Shown piece by piece: positions 54,435 through 62,606 of a stretch of DNA of 64,000 bases (position 1 is its first letter; each line of letters begins with the position of its first letter). Under the pieces are notes generated by a model, which saw only the letters and a list, made by a program, of their open reading frames with translations, was not told the origin of the DNA and ran no database searches. A program made the position numbers and the translations under genes. The DNA lies in assembly GCF_019457515.1 (NCBI RefSeq), contig NZ_CP080421.1, positions 3,720,001 through 3,784,000 of the forward strand, given 5' to 3'. This stretch comes from Shewanella mesophila (GTDB lineage: Bacteria > Pseudomonadota > Gammaproteobacteria > Enterobacterales > Shewanellaceae).

Positions 54435-55910
54435 TTAGGCTAAAACTGCTTTACGTTTTCTATCAGCAAAAACAAGCGCAATTAAACAGACGATGCCTGT
54501 TGCAATACCGATCGGGTCGCTTAGGGATTGTTCTAGACCTAAGCCAATGCCCGCGGTCGCAATATACGATACCGTTACGGCCGTACCAATGATCGCTGGT
54601 AAACTCACAATCCAATGTATGGTGCCACGATCAAACAGATACTTAGTGGCTAACCACAAGACGCTGGTCGACAGCAGCATGTTGGAGAACGCAAAATAAC
54701 GCCAAACTAACGAGAAGTTAATCATAGTCATAAAGTAAGCGATAACTAAGATAGGCACAGCCACTAACAGACGATTACGAATACTTTGTGGGATCTTAAA
54801 GGCATCGATAATCGTCAGACGTAGTGAACGGAATGCCGTATCACCCGAGGTGATGGGGAAAATTGCAACCGCGATAATCGCCATAATACCACCAGCAACA
54901 CCTAGGTAAGTCGTCGCCACTTGATTAACGACAAGGCCAGGACCACCCGCATCTAACACGCTTTTAAGCTCTGCATATCCACCAGGGAATGCGGCAATCC
55001 CCGCAAGCGCCCATACACAAGCCACGATACCTTCTGACATCATGGCACCGTAATAAACAGGGCGAACATACTTTTCGTTAGTTAAGCAGCGCGCCATGAT
55101 GGGGGCTTGAGTCGAATGGAAGCCACTGATCGCACCACAAGTAATGGTCACAAATAGTAGCGGCCAAACAGGCAAGCCATCTGGGTTAGGCGTCAATAAG
55201 GCTTCGTGTGCACCGTGGTCGAAATAAGCAAAAATATCATCGGCGACAGGTAGATGCGGCGCATTGATAAGCAAAGCAACAGCAATAGATACTGTCATGG
55301 TGATCATCAAGAGGCCAAAAGCAGGATAGAGCTTTGTGATGATTTTATCGATGGGTAGCAGAGTCGCAAGGAAGTAGTATCCTAAGATCACCAACACCCA
55401 AAACGTATTGTTGGCCATAATTGTGCCTTCAAACATTTCGAGATGGCTGAGCAAACCTGCAGGGCTCATTATGAAAACCACGCCAACAAAAAACAGTAAC
55501 ATGGCGGTAAAGACTAGCATTAAGCCTTTAAAATAGATGTTGAAGTAATGACCTGCAATTTCAGGAAGGCTCTTACCATCTTCCTTAATACTCAGTACAC
55601 CCGAAAAGTAATCGTGTACCGCACCACCGATGATGTTACCCAATACAATCCAGACTAATGCAACAGGGCCATAGAGTGCGCCCAAGATTGGACCGAAAAT
55701 AGGACCAACACCGGCTACGTTAAGAAACTGAATTAAGTAAGCTTTAACTGGATGGACCGCGACATAGTCGACACCATCGTTAAATCTTGCCTGGGGAGTT
55801 TTTGCGGTAGGGTCAATACCAGCCTGACGTTCTACAAAAGGACTATAGAATTTAAAAGCCAATACGAGTAACGCAATACAAATAAAAAATATCAGCATGG
55901 TTATCACCAT
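54435..55910 (-). CDS. CstA family transporter, short form
   Basis: 491 residues with about 13 hydrophobic helices. 'DYVAVHPVKAYLIQFLNVAGVGPIFGPILGALYGP' and 'GGAVHDYFSGVLSIKEDGKSLPEI' are CstA blocks, and 'HSTQAPIMARCL' is conserved. E. coli CstA and BtsT are about 700 residues and import peptides or pyruvate; this shorter form lacks the C-terminal part, so its substrate is uncertain. It is a single gene. The upstream 55911-56281 has no gene and holds the distant SulP-side inverted repeat. Confidence 0.88.
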   Translation of the reverse strand: MVITMLIFFICIALLVLAFKFYSPFVERQAGIDPTAKTPQARFNDGVDYVAVHPVKAYLIQFLNVAGVGPIFGPILGALYGPVALVWIVLGNIIGGAVHDYFSGVLSIKEDGKSLPEIAGHYFNIYFKGLMLVFTAMLLFFVGVVFIMSPAGLLSHLEMFEGTIMANNTFWVLVILGYYFLATLLPIDKIITKLYPAFGLLMITMTVSIAVALLINAPHLPVADDIFAYFDHGAHEALLTPNPDGLPVWPLLFVTITCGAISGFHSTQAPIMARCLTNEKYVRPVYYGAMMSEGIVACVWALAGIAAFPGGYAELKSVLDAGGPGLVVNQVATTYLGVAGGIMAIIAVAIFPITSGDTAFRSLRLTIIDAFKIPQSIRNRLLVAVPILVIAYFMTMINFSLVWRYFAFSNMLLSTSVLWLATKYLFDRGTIHWIVSLPAIIGTAVTVSYIATAGIGLGLEQSLSDPIGIATGIVCLIALVFADRKRKAVLA

Positions 55911-56199
55911 TTATAGGTTTATAAGTAGGGTAGGAGCATAGATCTTCAGTAACTTATATATTCCCGTCAATTAACTATAGGTAGTATTGCAAAGTTACTG
56001 AAAAATCAGTTAGATTGGTACCAACTACAGATTGCAGTTACAACAACCACATCTAAAATCTAACTCGCTGATTTATCCTACTACAAGCCTCATCAATTTA
56101 ATATTAGCAATTACTGATACCTTTCAATATCCCGTATCAAAGACCCCAGAGGGATCTAGCCTTTGGCAAACGGAAAAATCATAAGAAGTGCAGGTATAA

Positions 56200-56271
56200 C
56201 GCTGACAGCCGAGCCCACTTAAGATCACTTCAGCTCACAATGTCTAGACTCACCCTTTTGAGCTGTCAGCG
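56200..56271. repeat. Spaced inverted repeat downstream of the SulP gene
   Basis: CGCTGACAGC at 56200 and GCTGTCAGCG at 56262 are exact reverse complements separated by 52 bases. Together they enclose the end region of the SulP transcript, about 10 bases after its stop. Confidence 0.6.
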
Positions 56272-56281
56272 CCATACAGAG

Positions 56282-57970
56282 TTAACGCATTTTAGCGACT
56301 AACTTAAAGCTATCGTTTAGGGTCCTTGAGTATTCCACCTTCCCCAAGCGCTTGCGAACCCCAGCCCGTCTAAGCTTTAAGATCATTCTCGGCTGCAGAT
56401 TATTAATAACTAGCCCTACCTGTTTATTGGCAAGATCATTAACGATTGATTCCATCGCCACAATAGCGCTCATATCGAGTAAGGTTACTTCCGACATATC
56501 GAGGATCACGATTTTCACATCGGGCCTCACCGTAGCAATGGTTTTTAGCGCCTTTTGCGCAGAACCAAAAAACAGTGGCCCATTAATATCGTAAACCACA
56601 ACATCGTCAGGTATATCAGATGATTCGGTTTGGCGCTCTAACGCTTTGGTGTCAGTCAAACTGATACTGCGACGAATAAATAGCAGTGCCGCTAATCCCA
56701 TTCCAACTGCAACAGCGATCGTCATGTCAAAGAGCACTGTCAATGTGAAGCATAAAACCAGAATCAAAACATCATCTCTAGGCGCTATTTTAACGGTACG
56801 AATAAAATGCTTCGCCTCACTCATGTTCCAAGCAACCACCAGCAATAACGCCGCCATTGAGGCCATTGGGATATAGGATAACAGCGGTGAAAGTAGCAGA
56901 ATCCCCAATAGAATGAATAGACTGTGGATCACCGAAGACAGTGGCAAGTTACCTCCCGCCTTAACATTAGCAGCCGTGCGAGCTATCGCTGCAGTTGCAG
57001 GGATCCCGCCAAATAAAGGCACGAGCATATTACCTATGCCCTGACCGATAAGTTCATCATTTGGATTATGTTTTTTACCCGACATGCCATCGGCAACGAC
57101 CGCGCACAATAGCGACTCTAGAGATCCAAGAATGGCAATCGTTATCGCCGATGGTAACAACTCTCTGATCAGCTCAAAACTTAAACCTATGGGCTCACCT
57201 GCGGCGTTGGGTAAATCCCAGGGCCATTGAAAACTCGGTAAAAAAGGCGGGATTCCGTTGCCAGCAACCCCGTTAGACTCAAAGTGGAAACGACTTCCTA
57301 TGGTCGCCACTGAAAAATCAGCAAGTAACTGACTCAAAGTCCAAGCCAGCACGCCACCGCATAATAGTGCGGCTAAATGTGCAGGAATCTTAGTTCGTAA
57401 TTTTGGCCAAATAAGTAAAACCGCTAAGGTTAATCCGCCAATCAAGGTCTCTTGCCAGGCTAGACTAGGGAGCGCTTGGGCAATTTTAGTTAGCTTCTCT
57501 AAATAATGCTCACCGCCAGCAGCGACATCTAGCCCGAAAAAATCCTTTATCTGAAAGGTCGCGATCACTACCCCGATCCCAGAGGTAAAGCCCACAATGA
57601 CAGGGTAAGGCACAATTTCAATTAGCTTGCCGAGTCGTCCAAGACCCATCATCACCAAAATGATTCCCGCCATAAAACCACTAATGAGTAGGCCACCTAA
57701 CCCATACTGCTGCACGATAGGCAGTAGTATCACCACAAATGCTGCCGTGGGGCCGGAGATATTGACCTTAGATCCCCCGGAGAGAGCAATAACGATCCCG
57801 GCAATAATAGCGGTATAGAGCCCATGTTGCGGTGGTACGCCACTGGCAATGGCCAACGCCATAGATAACGGCAGCGCGATCACGCCAACGGTCAATCCAG
57901 CCAAAATGTTGGCTTGAACATCCTGAGAAGAGGGTTTACTTCTAACTGATTTTTTAAGTGCTGATAACAT
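56282..57970 (-). CDS. SulP family inorganic anion transporter
   Basis: 562 residues from the ATG at 57970 (CGGGAT upstream). About 12 hydrophobic helices with 'AGLTVGVIALPLSMALAIASGVPPQHGLYTAIIAG' (TM1-2 and the substrate site) and 'SGPTAAFVVILLPI'. The C-terminal STAS domain contains 'VVYDINGPLFFGSAQKALKTI' and 'VKIVILDMSEVTLLDMSAI' (the conserved L-D-M-S loop). The substrate could be sulfate, bicarbonate or dicarboxylate. Single gene, far from the other SulP-like (MOT1) gene. Confidence 0.92.
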   Translation of the reverse strand: MLSALKKSVRSKPSSQDVQANILAGLTVGVIALPLSMALAIASGVPPQHGLYTAIIAGIVIALSGGSKVNISGPTAAFVVILLPIVQQYGLGGLLISGFMAGIILVMMGLGRLGKLIEIVPYPVIVGFTSGIGVVIATFQIKDFFGLDVAAGGEHYLEKLTKIAQALPSLAWQETLIGGLTLAVLLIWPKLRTKIPAHLAALLCGGVLAWTLSQLLADFSVATIGSRFHFESNGVAGNGIPPFLPSFQWPWDLPNAAGEPIGLSFELIRELLPSAITIAILGSLESLLCAVVADGMSGKKHNPNDELIGQGIGNMLVPLFGGIPATAAIARTAANVKAGGNLPLSSVIHSLFILLGILLLSPLLSYIPMASMAALLLVVAWNMSEAKHFIRTVKIAPRDDVLILVLCFTLTVLFDMTIAVAVGMGLAALLFIRRSISLTDTKALERQTESSDIPDDVVVYDINGPLFFGSAQKALKTIATVRPDVKIVILDMSEVTLLDMSAIVAMESIVNDLANKQVGLVINNLQPRMILKLRRAGVRKRLGKVEYSRTLNDSFKLVAKMR

Positions 57971-58382
57971 GTTAATCCCGATAAAAGAGTGTCGACGACA
58001 CCGTAATACCAATAGGTATAATGACTACCGAGTGTAGAGAGTCTAGATCAAGGCTTGTATGCACCAAGGCAAATATTGCAAGTCTGAGGTGACGGTACAC
58101 CTTTGGGTTGTTGCAGGCGATGACACTGAAAAAGCATCATCACATCTTAATATCCACAAAATGGATACGAGTTTTTATTCTAAACCCTTAGCCAGGGTTT
58201 AGGTAAGGGGTCTTGTAAAAAATACCGAGAAAAATAAGTGCCTGACCAAGCCAGCGCAACTGATACTAGGGTTATAGCATCCCCTTTTTGGAATAAAAAT
58301 CGCACAATTAAAACTAAGAGTCGATAAATTGTGAGCGTGCCCTCTTGAGCTCCCTTACAAATTAACGCATGCTATCGGGCCC

Positions 58383-58388
58383 TATAAT
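58383..58388 (+). promoter_or_regulatory. -10 element of the glycine riboswitch transcript
   Basis: TATAAT exact consensus about 45 bases upstream of the first aptamer; the -35 region is poor. Upstream, 57971-58382 shows no gene. Confidence 0.6.
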
Positions 58389-58434
58389 TGGCAAGGCATT
58401 ACCCTTGTCATTTTGGGGATCCGTTCGGATGAAG

Positions 58435-58669
58435 GTAGCAGGAGAGTGGGGGTTAACCCCACACCGACGAGGCAACTTTGGCGCTGATTAATACCCAGCA
58501 CGAAGCACTCTTTCAGGTGCCACTTTAGTGGTGAGGACTGTTACTGGACGAGCCTCTGGAGAGACTGTGAACATTTAGTGTTCGTTAACTAGATGCCATC
58601 ACGGCGCCGAAGGCGAAAGTATTTAGGTGTCAAACCTTTATGCGAAACGCTCAGGCAAAAGGACAGAGG
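58435..58669 (+). ncRNA. Tandem glycine riboswitch (gcvT-type)
   Basis: Two aptamers in series. Aptamer 1 spans 58435-58544, with P1 arms GTAGCAG / CTGTTAC, followed by GGAGAG and 'CCGACGAGG', and the 'TTTCAGGTGCC' motif. A short TGGACG linker follows. Aptamer 2 spans 58553-58669, with P1 arms CCTCTG / CAGAGG, the CTGGAGAGAC core and 'GCCGAAGGCGAAA', ending in 'CTCAGGCAAAAGGAC'. The layout with two domains and a short linker is the classic cooperative form. It lies upstream of an AGCS symporter, which fits glycine control of uptake or efflux. Confidence 0.93.
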
Positions 58670-58675
58670 AGAGGA

Positions 58676-58714
58676 TGACTGTATCGGTTATAACGCTATG
58701 CGTTATATCAGTCA
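58676..58714 (+). promoter_or_regulatory. Hairpin in the riboswitch expression platform
   Basis: Outer arms TGACTG / CAGTCA and inner arms ATAACGC / GCGTTAT form one long stem 7 bases after aptamer 2. No T run follows, so it is not a simple terminator; it may be the switch element acting on translation or Rho access of the downstream leader. The remaining leader to 58848 has no gene. Confidence 0.6.
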
Positions 58715-58848
58715 CTGTCGTTTGTCGCTGTGCCTATTCTGCCTTATCTCATTTAAGTCAGTGGTTAGCTGCATTCGTCAGCGCCACCTATCAGCCATTT
58801 CTTTTCCTCCTCCATATTAATTTTGTTGTTTAATATTCGAGGAATATC

Positions 58849-60237
58849 ATGAATTTTCACGCGCTACTCAGCGATATCAATGCGATCGTTTGGGGACCTG
58901 TCACCCTCTGCTTACTGGTCGGTACTGGGCTCTATCTCACGTTACGACTTAAACTTATCCAAATATTTAAACTACCCCTCGCCCTGAGCCTACTGTTTAA
59001 ACCCGCCAGCGGCAAAGGCGATTTATCCTCATTTGCTGCCCTATGTACCGCCCTATCGGCAACCATAGGAACGGGAAATATTGTCGGGGTCGCAACGGCG
59101 ATTAAAATTGGTGGCCCTGGGGCACTATTTTGGATGTGGCTCGCCGCCTTCTTCGGTATGGCAACCAAGTATGCCGAGTGCATGCTCGCAGTTAAATACC
59201 GCACCACAGATGCACGCGGCCAAATCGCTGGCGGCCCGATGTATTACATCGAGCGTGGCTTAGGTCTAGGCTGGCTCGCCAAACTGTTTGCCATCTTTGG
59301 TGTTGGTGTCGCTTTCTTTGGTATAGGTACTTTTGCCCAAGTAAATGCCATTAGCGATGCAATGAATATTGCCTTCGATGTCCCGACATGGACCACCGCT
59401 ATAGTGCTAACCGTGATGGTTGCAGCGGTCACCCTTGGCGGCGTTAAACGCATCGCCAACGTGGCGCAAAAGTTAGTCCCTACTATGGCACTGGGATATG
59501 TACTCGCATGTGGCTGGCTCTTGATAACCTTTAGCGATCAGATCATTCCAGCGTTTCAGTTAGTACTTCATTCGGCGTTTACCCCCACCTCTGCCGCAGG
59601 CGGATTCTTAGGTGCTACCGTGGCTCAGGCACTGCAAGTTGGTATTGCCCGCGGAGTATTTTCTAACGAGTCAGGCCTTGGTAGCGCCCCCATTGCCGCT
59701 GCAGCGGCGAAAACCAACGAACCCGTGGAGCAAGGTTTAGTCAGCATGACGGGCACTTTCTTCGATACCATTTTGATCTGTACCATGACAGGACTAGTGC
59801 TAATCATCACTGGCGTATGGAATGGCGATACCGCAGGCGCGGCAATGACCAGTGCAGCATTTGCTTCTGGCGGCTCAGTTATGGTAGGCCAATATGTGGT
59901 GGCCATTGCCTTAGTCTGCTTTGCTTTTACGACGATTTTAGGTTGGCACTATTATGGCGAGCGCTGCTGGTACTATCTATCGGGTAAACGCTTGGGAGAG
60001 AAAGGAGTCAAGATCTATCAACTGCTGTTTTTAAGCTTGATTGCCGTCGGTGCATTTATTCAGCTCGACCTAATCTGGATGTTAGCCGACACAGTCAACG
60101 GCTTAATGGCTATCCCCAACCTAATCGCCATTATCGGGCTGCGGCACGTAATTTTGCTAGAAACCAACAAGTATTTTGCCAGAGTCAAAGGCATTAATCA
60201 TAGTGACATAAAAGAAACTCAATCGATAAATACCTAG
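58849..60237 (+). CDS. AGCS family alanine/glycine:cation symporter
   Basis: 462 residues with about 10-11 hydrophobic helices. 'LSATIGTGNIVGVATAIKIGGPGALFWMWLAAFFGMATKYAE' is the AGCS signature with the Na+/substrate site, and 'ESGLGSAPIAAAAAKTNEP' follows. The glycine riboswitch leader shows that glycine is the relevant amino acid, so glycine is the likely substrate. The leader's expression platform decides start access. Confidence 0.93.
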   Translation: MNFHALLSDINAIVWGPVTLCLLVGTGLYLTLRLKLIQIFKLPLALSLLFKPASGKGDLSSFAALCTALSATIGTGNIVGVATAIKIGGPGALFWMWLAAFFGMATKYAECMLAVKYRTTDARGQIAGGPMYYIERGLGLGWLAKLFAIFGVGVAFFGIGTFAQVNAISDAMNIAFDVPTWTTAIVLTVMVAAVTLGGVKRIANVAQKLVPTMALGYVLACGWLLITFSDQIIPAFQLVLHSAFTPTSAAGGFLGATVAQALQVGIARGVFSNESGLGSAPIAAAAAKTNEPVEQGLVSMTGTFFDTILICTMTGLVLIITGVWNGDTAGAAMTSAAFASGGSVMVGQYVVAIALVCFAFTTILGWHYYGERCWYYLSGKRLGEKGVKIYQLLFLSLIAVGAFIQLDLIWMLADTVNGLMAIPNLIAIIGLRHVILLETNKYFARVKGINHSDIKETQSINT

Positions 60238-60307
60238 GGGAATAACTCAAAATTCGAACCTGAATATCAATATAAAGACGTATCTCTGCTTCAATGAAAT
60301 AACCTTC

Positions 60308-60331
60308 TGAGTCGCTTCCCCAAGCGACTCA
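60308..60331. terminator. Terminator between the AGCS gene and the fliB-like gene
   Basis: Ten-bp perfect stem TGAGTCGCTT / AAGCGACTCA with a CCCC loop, between convergent stops; T runs are weak. Confidence 0.65.
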
Positions 60332-60340
60332 AAATCATCA

Positions 60341-61516
60341 TTACTTTGTCTTCAGTAGGCTAATGGTCGAAGGTATAGTTTGAATATCCAGCTCCTGCAT
60401 TATTTCATCAATCACATCGGCAAAACTAGATCGATGCTGACGTACCACCTGATACACTTGAAAACACAAGATAATATCGCTCTGGGTTAAACCTTGATAT
60501 TTAAAGGCCATAGCAGATAAATAACAACGGATAAGAAGACAATCCAATACCAATAATCTAAATGCTTTCAGCGGTCCATCCTTGCCCAACATCGGAAAGT
60601 GATTATGAAAAATAGAATAGAGAATAAAACGCTCAAACAGATCTGGTGACTCACTTAATGCGGGTAAGGCAATGTTGTGCCAAGCTTTATTTAACTCTTC
60701 AATACTGTACAGATTATCTTCATTACATATTGAATTTACCGCCTCATTTAATCTAGTAAAACGAGGCCGATGTGCTCGAGAATGGATTTTACACAATTTA
60801 GAGTGCACAGAAACGAAAGCATTTTCTTGCACGGCTGGTGTACAAGAGAGCTGCTCATACTGTTCATTTAACAGTCCTGCCTGAACAAATTTCTGTAGCT
60901 GTTCAAACCTGACATCGAGAGCTGAAGCTGGCTCAAGACCATTTGCAACACTTTCGCTGGTTCGTATAAGTAACCCAATCGCAAGCAAGGCTTGCTCCCA
61001 ATCTAACCCCAAGCCCACTAGCAACTCAAGACTATAATCGTAACTTTTCTCTTGCCACTCAGGAATGGGAGCCGCTGATTTATTGCCACTAATTTGAGCT
61101 TCAAATTGAAAGGCTTCTGGTTCAAACAGCACAATTCGAGCAACTTCAGGACAAGATAAGCTCAGACTCCTATATCTATTACCAGCTATATGATTGTTCA
61201 CTTTAGGGTAGGTTTGACAAGTGTTGCTTAACGCTTCCGCCCCCGCTTGATCGTGGATCTTGCATAGTTTTTTCTCATTGAGAAACGGACAAGCTCCTTG
61301 CTCATCGAGTTCGATTACAGCCCAACTATCATTGTCCGTTTTCACCTCCTTAAACGCTATTTTGGCTAATGAGGAAAAATCAGGGTGTTTAACTATTTTC
61401 TTATAGGTCTTTTTATCGAAATAAATTCCCCAGTCATTGCAGCAACTATCTTCGCATTTAGGTCCTATACAACTAAATATATTTACATAGTTCGGTGTAA
61501 TGACAAGATTATTCAT
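60341..61516 (-). CDS. fliB: Flagellin lysine-N-methylase, FliB-like
   Basis: 391 residues from the ATG at 61516; the ribosome binding site is weak and the frame is open 16 more codons upstream. Clustered cysteines mark the FliB/YkgJ-type family: C-I-G-P-K-C-E-D-S-C-C near residue 17, 'CPFLNEKKLCKIHD', 'TCQTYP' and 'LSCPEVAR'. FliB methylates surface lysines of flagellin in Salmonella, probably through an Fe-S cluster. No flagellar gene is nearby, so the target may be flagellin encoded elsewhere, or another protein (inference). Confidence 0.8.
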   Translation of the reverse strand: MNNLVITPNYVNIFSCIGPKCEDSCCNDWGIYFDKKTYKKIVKHPDFSSLAKIAFKEVKTDNDSWAVIELDEQGACPFLNEKKLCKIHDQAGAEALSNTCQTYPKVNNHIAGNRYRSLSLSCPEVARIVLFEPEAFQFEAQISGNKSAAPIPEWQEKSYDYSLELLVGLGLDWEQALLAIGLLIRTSESVANGLEPASALDVRFEQLQKFVQAGLLNEQYEQLSCTPAVQENAFVSVHSKLCKIHSRAHRPRFTRLNEAVNSICNEDNLYSIEELNKAWHNIALPALSESPDLFERFILYSIFHNHFPMLGKDGPLKAFRLLVLDCLLIRCYLSAMAFKYQGLTQSDIILCFQVYQVVRQHRSSFADVIDEIMQELDIQTIPSTISLLKTK

Positions 61517-61776
61517 AGGGGTATTTCGATAGACTAATTTAAAATTAAGATAACAAACAAACACCTCTACTCACAAGATGATTTTTAGTGTAAAACCGAC
61601 AAAAATCAAAGCTAATATATTCAAAATAAAAACAAACTCCGTTTTATCAAATTGAGCTCTAGCCAGCGATTTATCCTAAACTTTAGTAATTTAGACACAC
61701 TATTGTAGATCACTAAAAAAATGGCACTATAGAGTCTTCGGCTTTGGTACTTAACCCCCTCAACCTTGGAGATACC

Positions 61777-62514
61777 TTGCTATCCGATCCCCTCTTTTGG
61801 CTTGTTGCAATACCAGCGGTGTTGATAACGGGTATCTCAAAGTCAGGCTTTGCTGGCGGCGCAGGTGGACTGACGGTTCCTCTGCTCGCTTTAGCCATTA
61901 GCCCCACCGCTGCGACAGCCGTGATGCTGCCACTCCTCATCTATATGGATCTGCTTAGCGCTCGCTCGTGGTGGGGAAAACACAGTACTAAACAGCTATG
62001 GATTTTACTCCCCAGTGCTGTCTTAGGAATAGTTATTGCCTACTTGCTATTTGATCGATTAAACGAGCAGTATCTAAGGGGGATATTAGGTGTGGTCTCA
62101 CTGGGATTTGGTCTATATGGGTTATTGCAAGGCTCACGTTTGCAACGCCAGCCCTCTTCTTGGCTTGGCAATATTTGTGGCACTATCGCTGGCTTCACCA
62201 GTTTTGTCGCCCATGCTGGAGGGCCACCGCTCAACGCTTATCTGTTGCCTCTACGACTAGTCAAAACGGAATATCTCGCAACTGCAGTGATGTTTTTCGC
62301 GGTCGTCAATGGCGTAAAACTTATCCCCTACAGCCTACTCGGCCAGATAAACTTAAGTAATTTGATGGTCTCGGCTGCATTGGCGCCACTAGCTTGGATA
62401 GGAGTGAAATTAGGGCTAAGGATCCAAGATAAAATAGATGAGAAACACTTCAAGCAGATCATTTTATCACTCATGGTGCTGGTCGGAATACGTCTACTGT
62501 GGACCGCTTTTTAA
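61777..62514 (+). CDS. TauE/SafE-family sulfite/anion exporter (copy 2)
   Basis: 245 residues if the TTG at 61777 is used; this has GGAG 5 bases upstream and starts just before the first helix. The alternative TTG at 61744 would add 11 residues and has no good ribosome binding site. Repeat signatures are 'GISKSGFAGGAGGLTVPLLAL' and 'GTIAGFTSFVAHAGGPPLNAYLLP', as in TauE proteins. About eight helices. It is only distantly similar to the copy at 34.5 kb, so the substrates may differ. Confidence 0.85.
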   Translation: MLSDPLFWLVAIPAVLITGISKSGFAGGAGGLTVPLLALAISPTAATAVMLPLLIYMDLLSARSWWGKHSTKQLWILLPSAVLGIVIAYLLFDRLNEQYLRGILGVVSLGFGLYGLLQGSRLQRQPSSWLGNICGTIAGFTSFVAHAGGPPLNAYLLPLRLVKTEYLATAVMFFAVVNGVKLIPYSLLGQINLSNLMVSAALAPLAWIGVKLGLRIQDKIDEKHFKQIILSLMVLVGIRLLWTAF

Positions 62515-62535
62515 GGCGAATATCAGACTAAACTC

Positions 62536-62563
62536 GAAGAGGTCATCATAGGATGACCTCTTC
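62536..62563. terminator. Bidirectional terminator between the TauE copy 2 gene and the hemerythrin chemoreceptor gene
   Basis: Twelve-bp perfect stem GAAGAGGTCATC / GATGACCTCTTC with a 4-base loop between convergent stops. Confidence 0.85.
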
Positions 62564-62606
62564 ATTAACAAGTTTTCGCCCCACTACACCTCAATTAAAA
62601 TCATAA

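Noticed and set aside
58593..58833. Two overlapping plus-strand frames in the symporter leader
   Set aside because: They cover the second riboswitch aptamer and its platform; the RNA explains the sequence.
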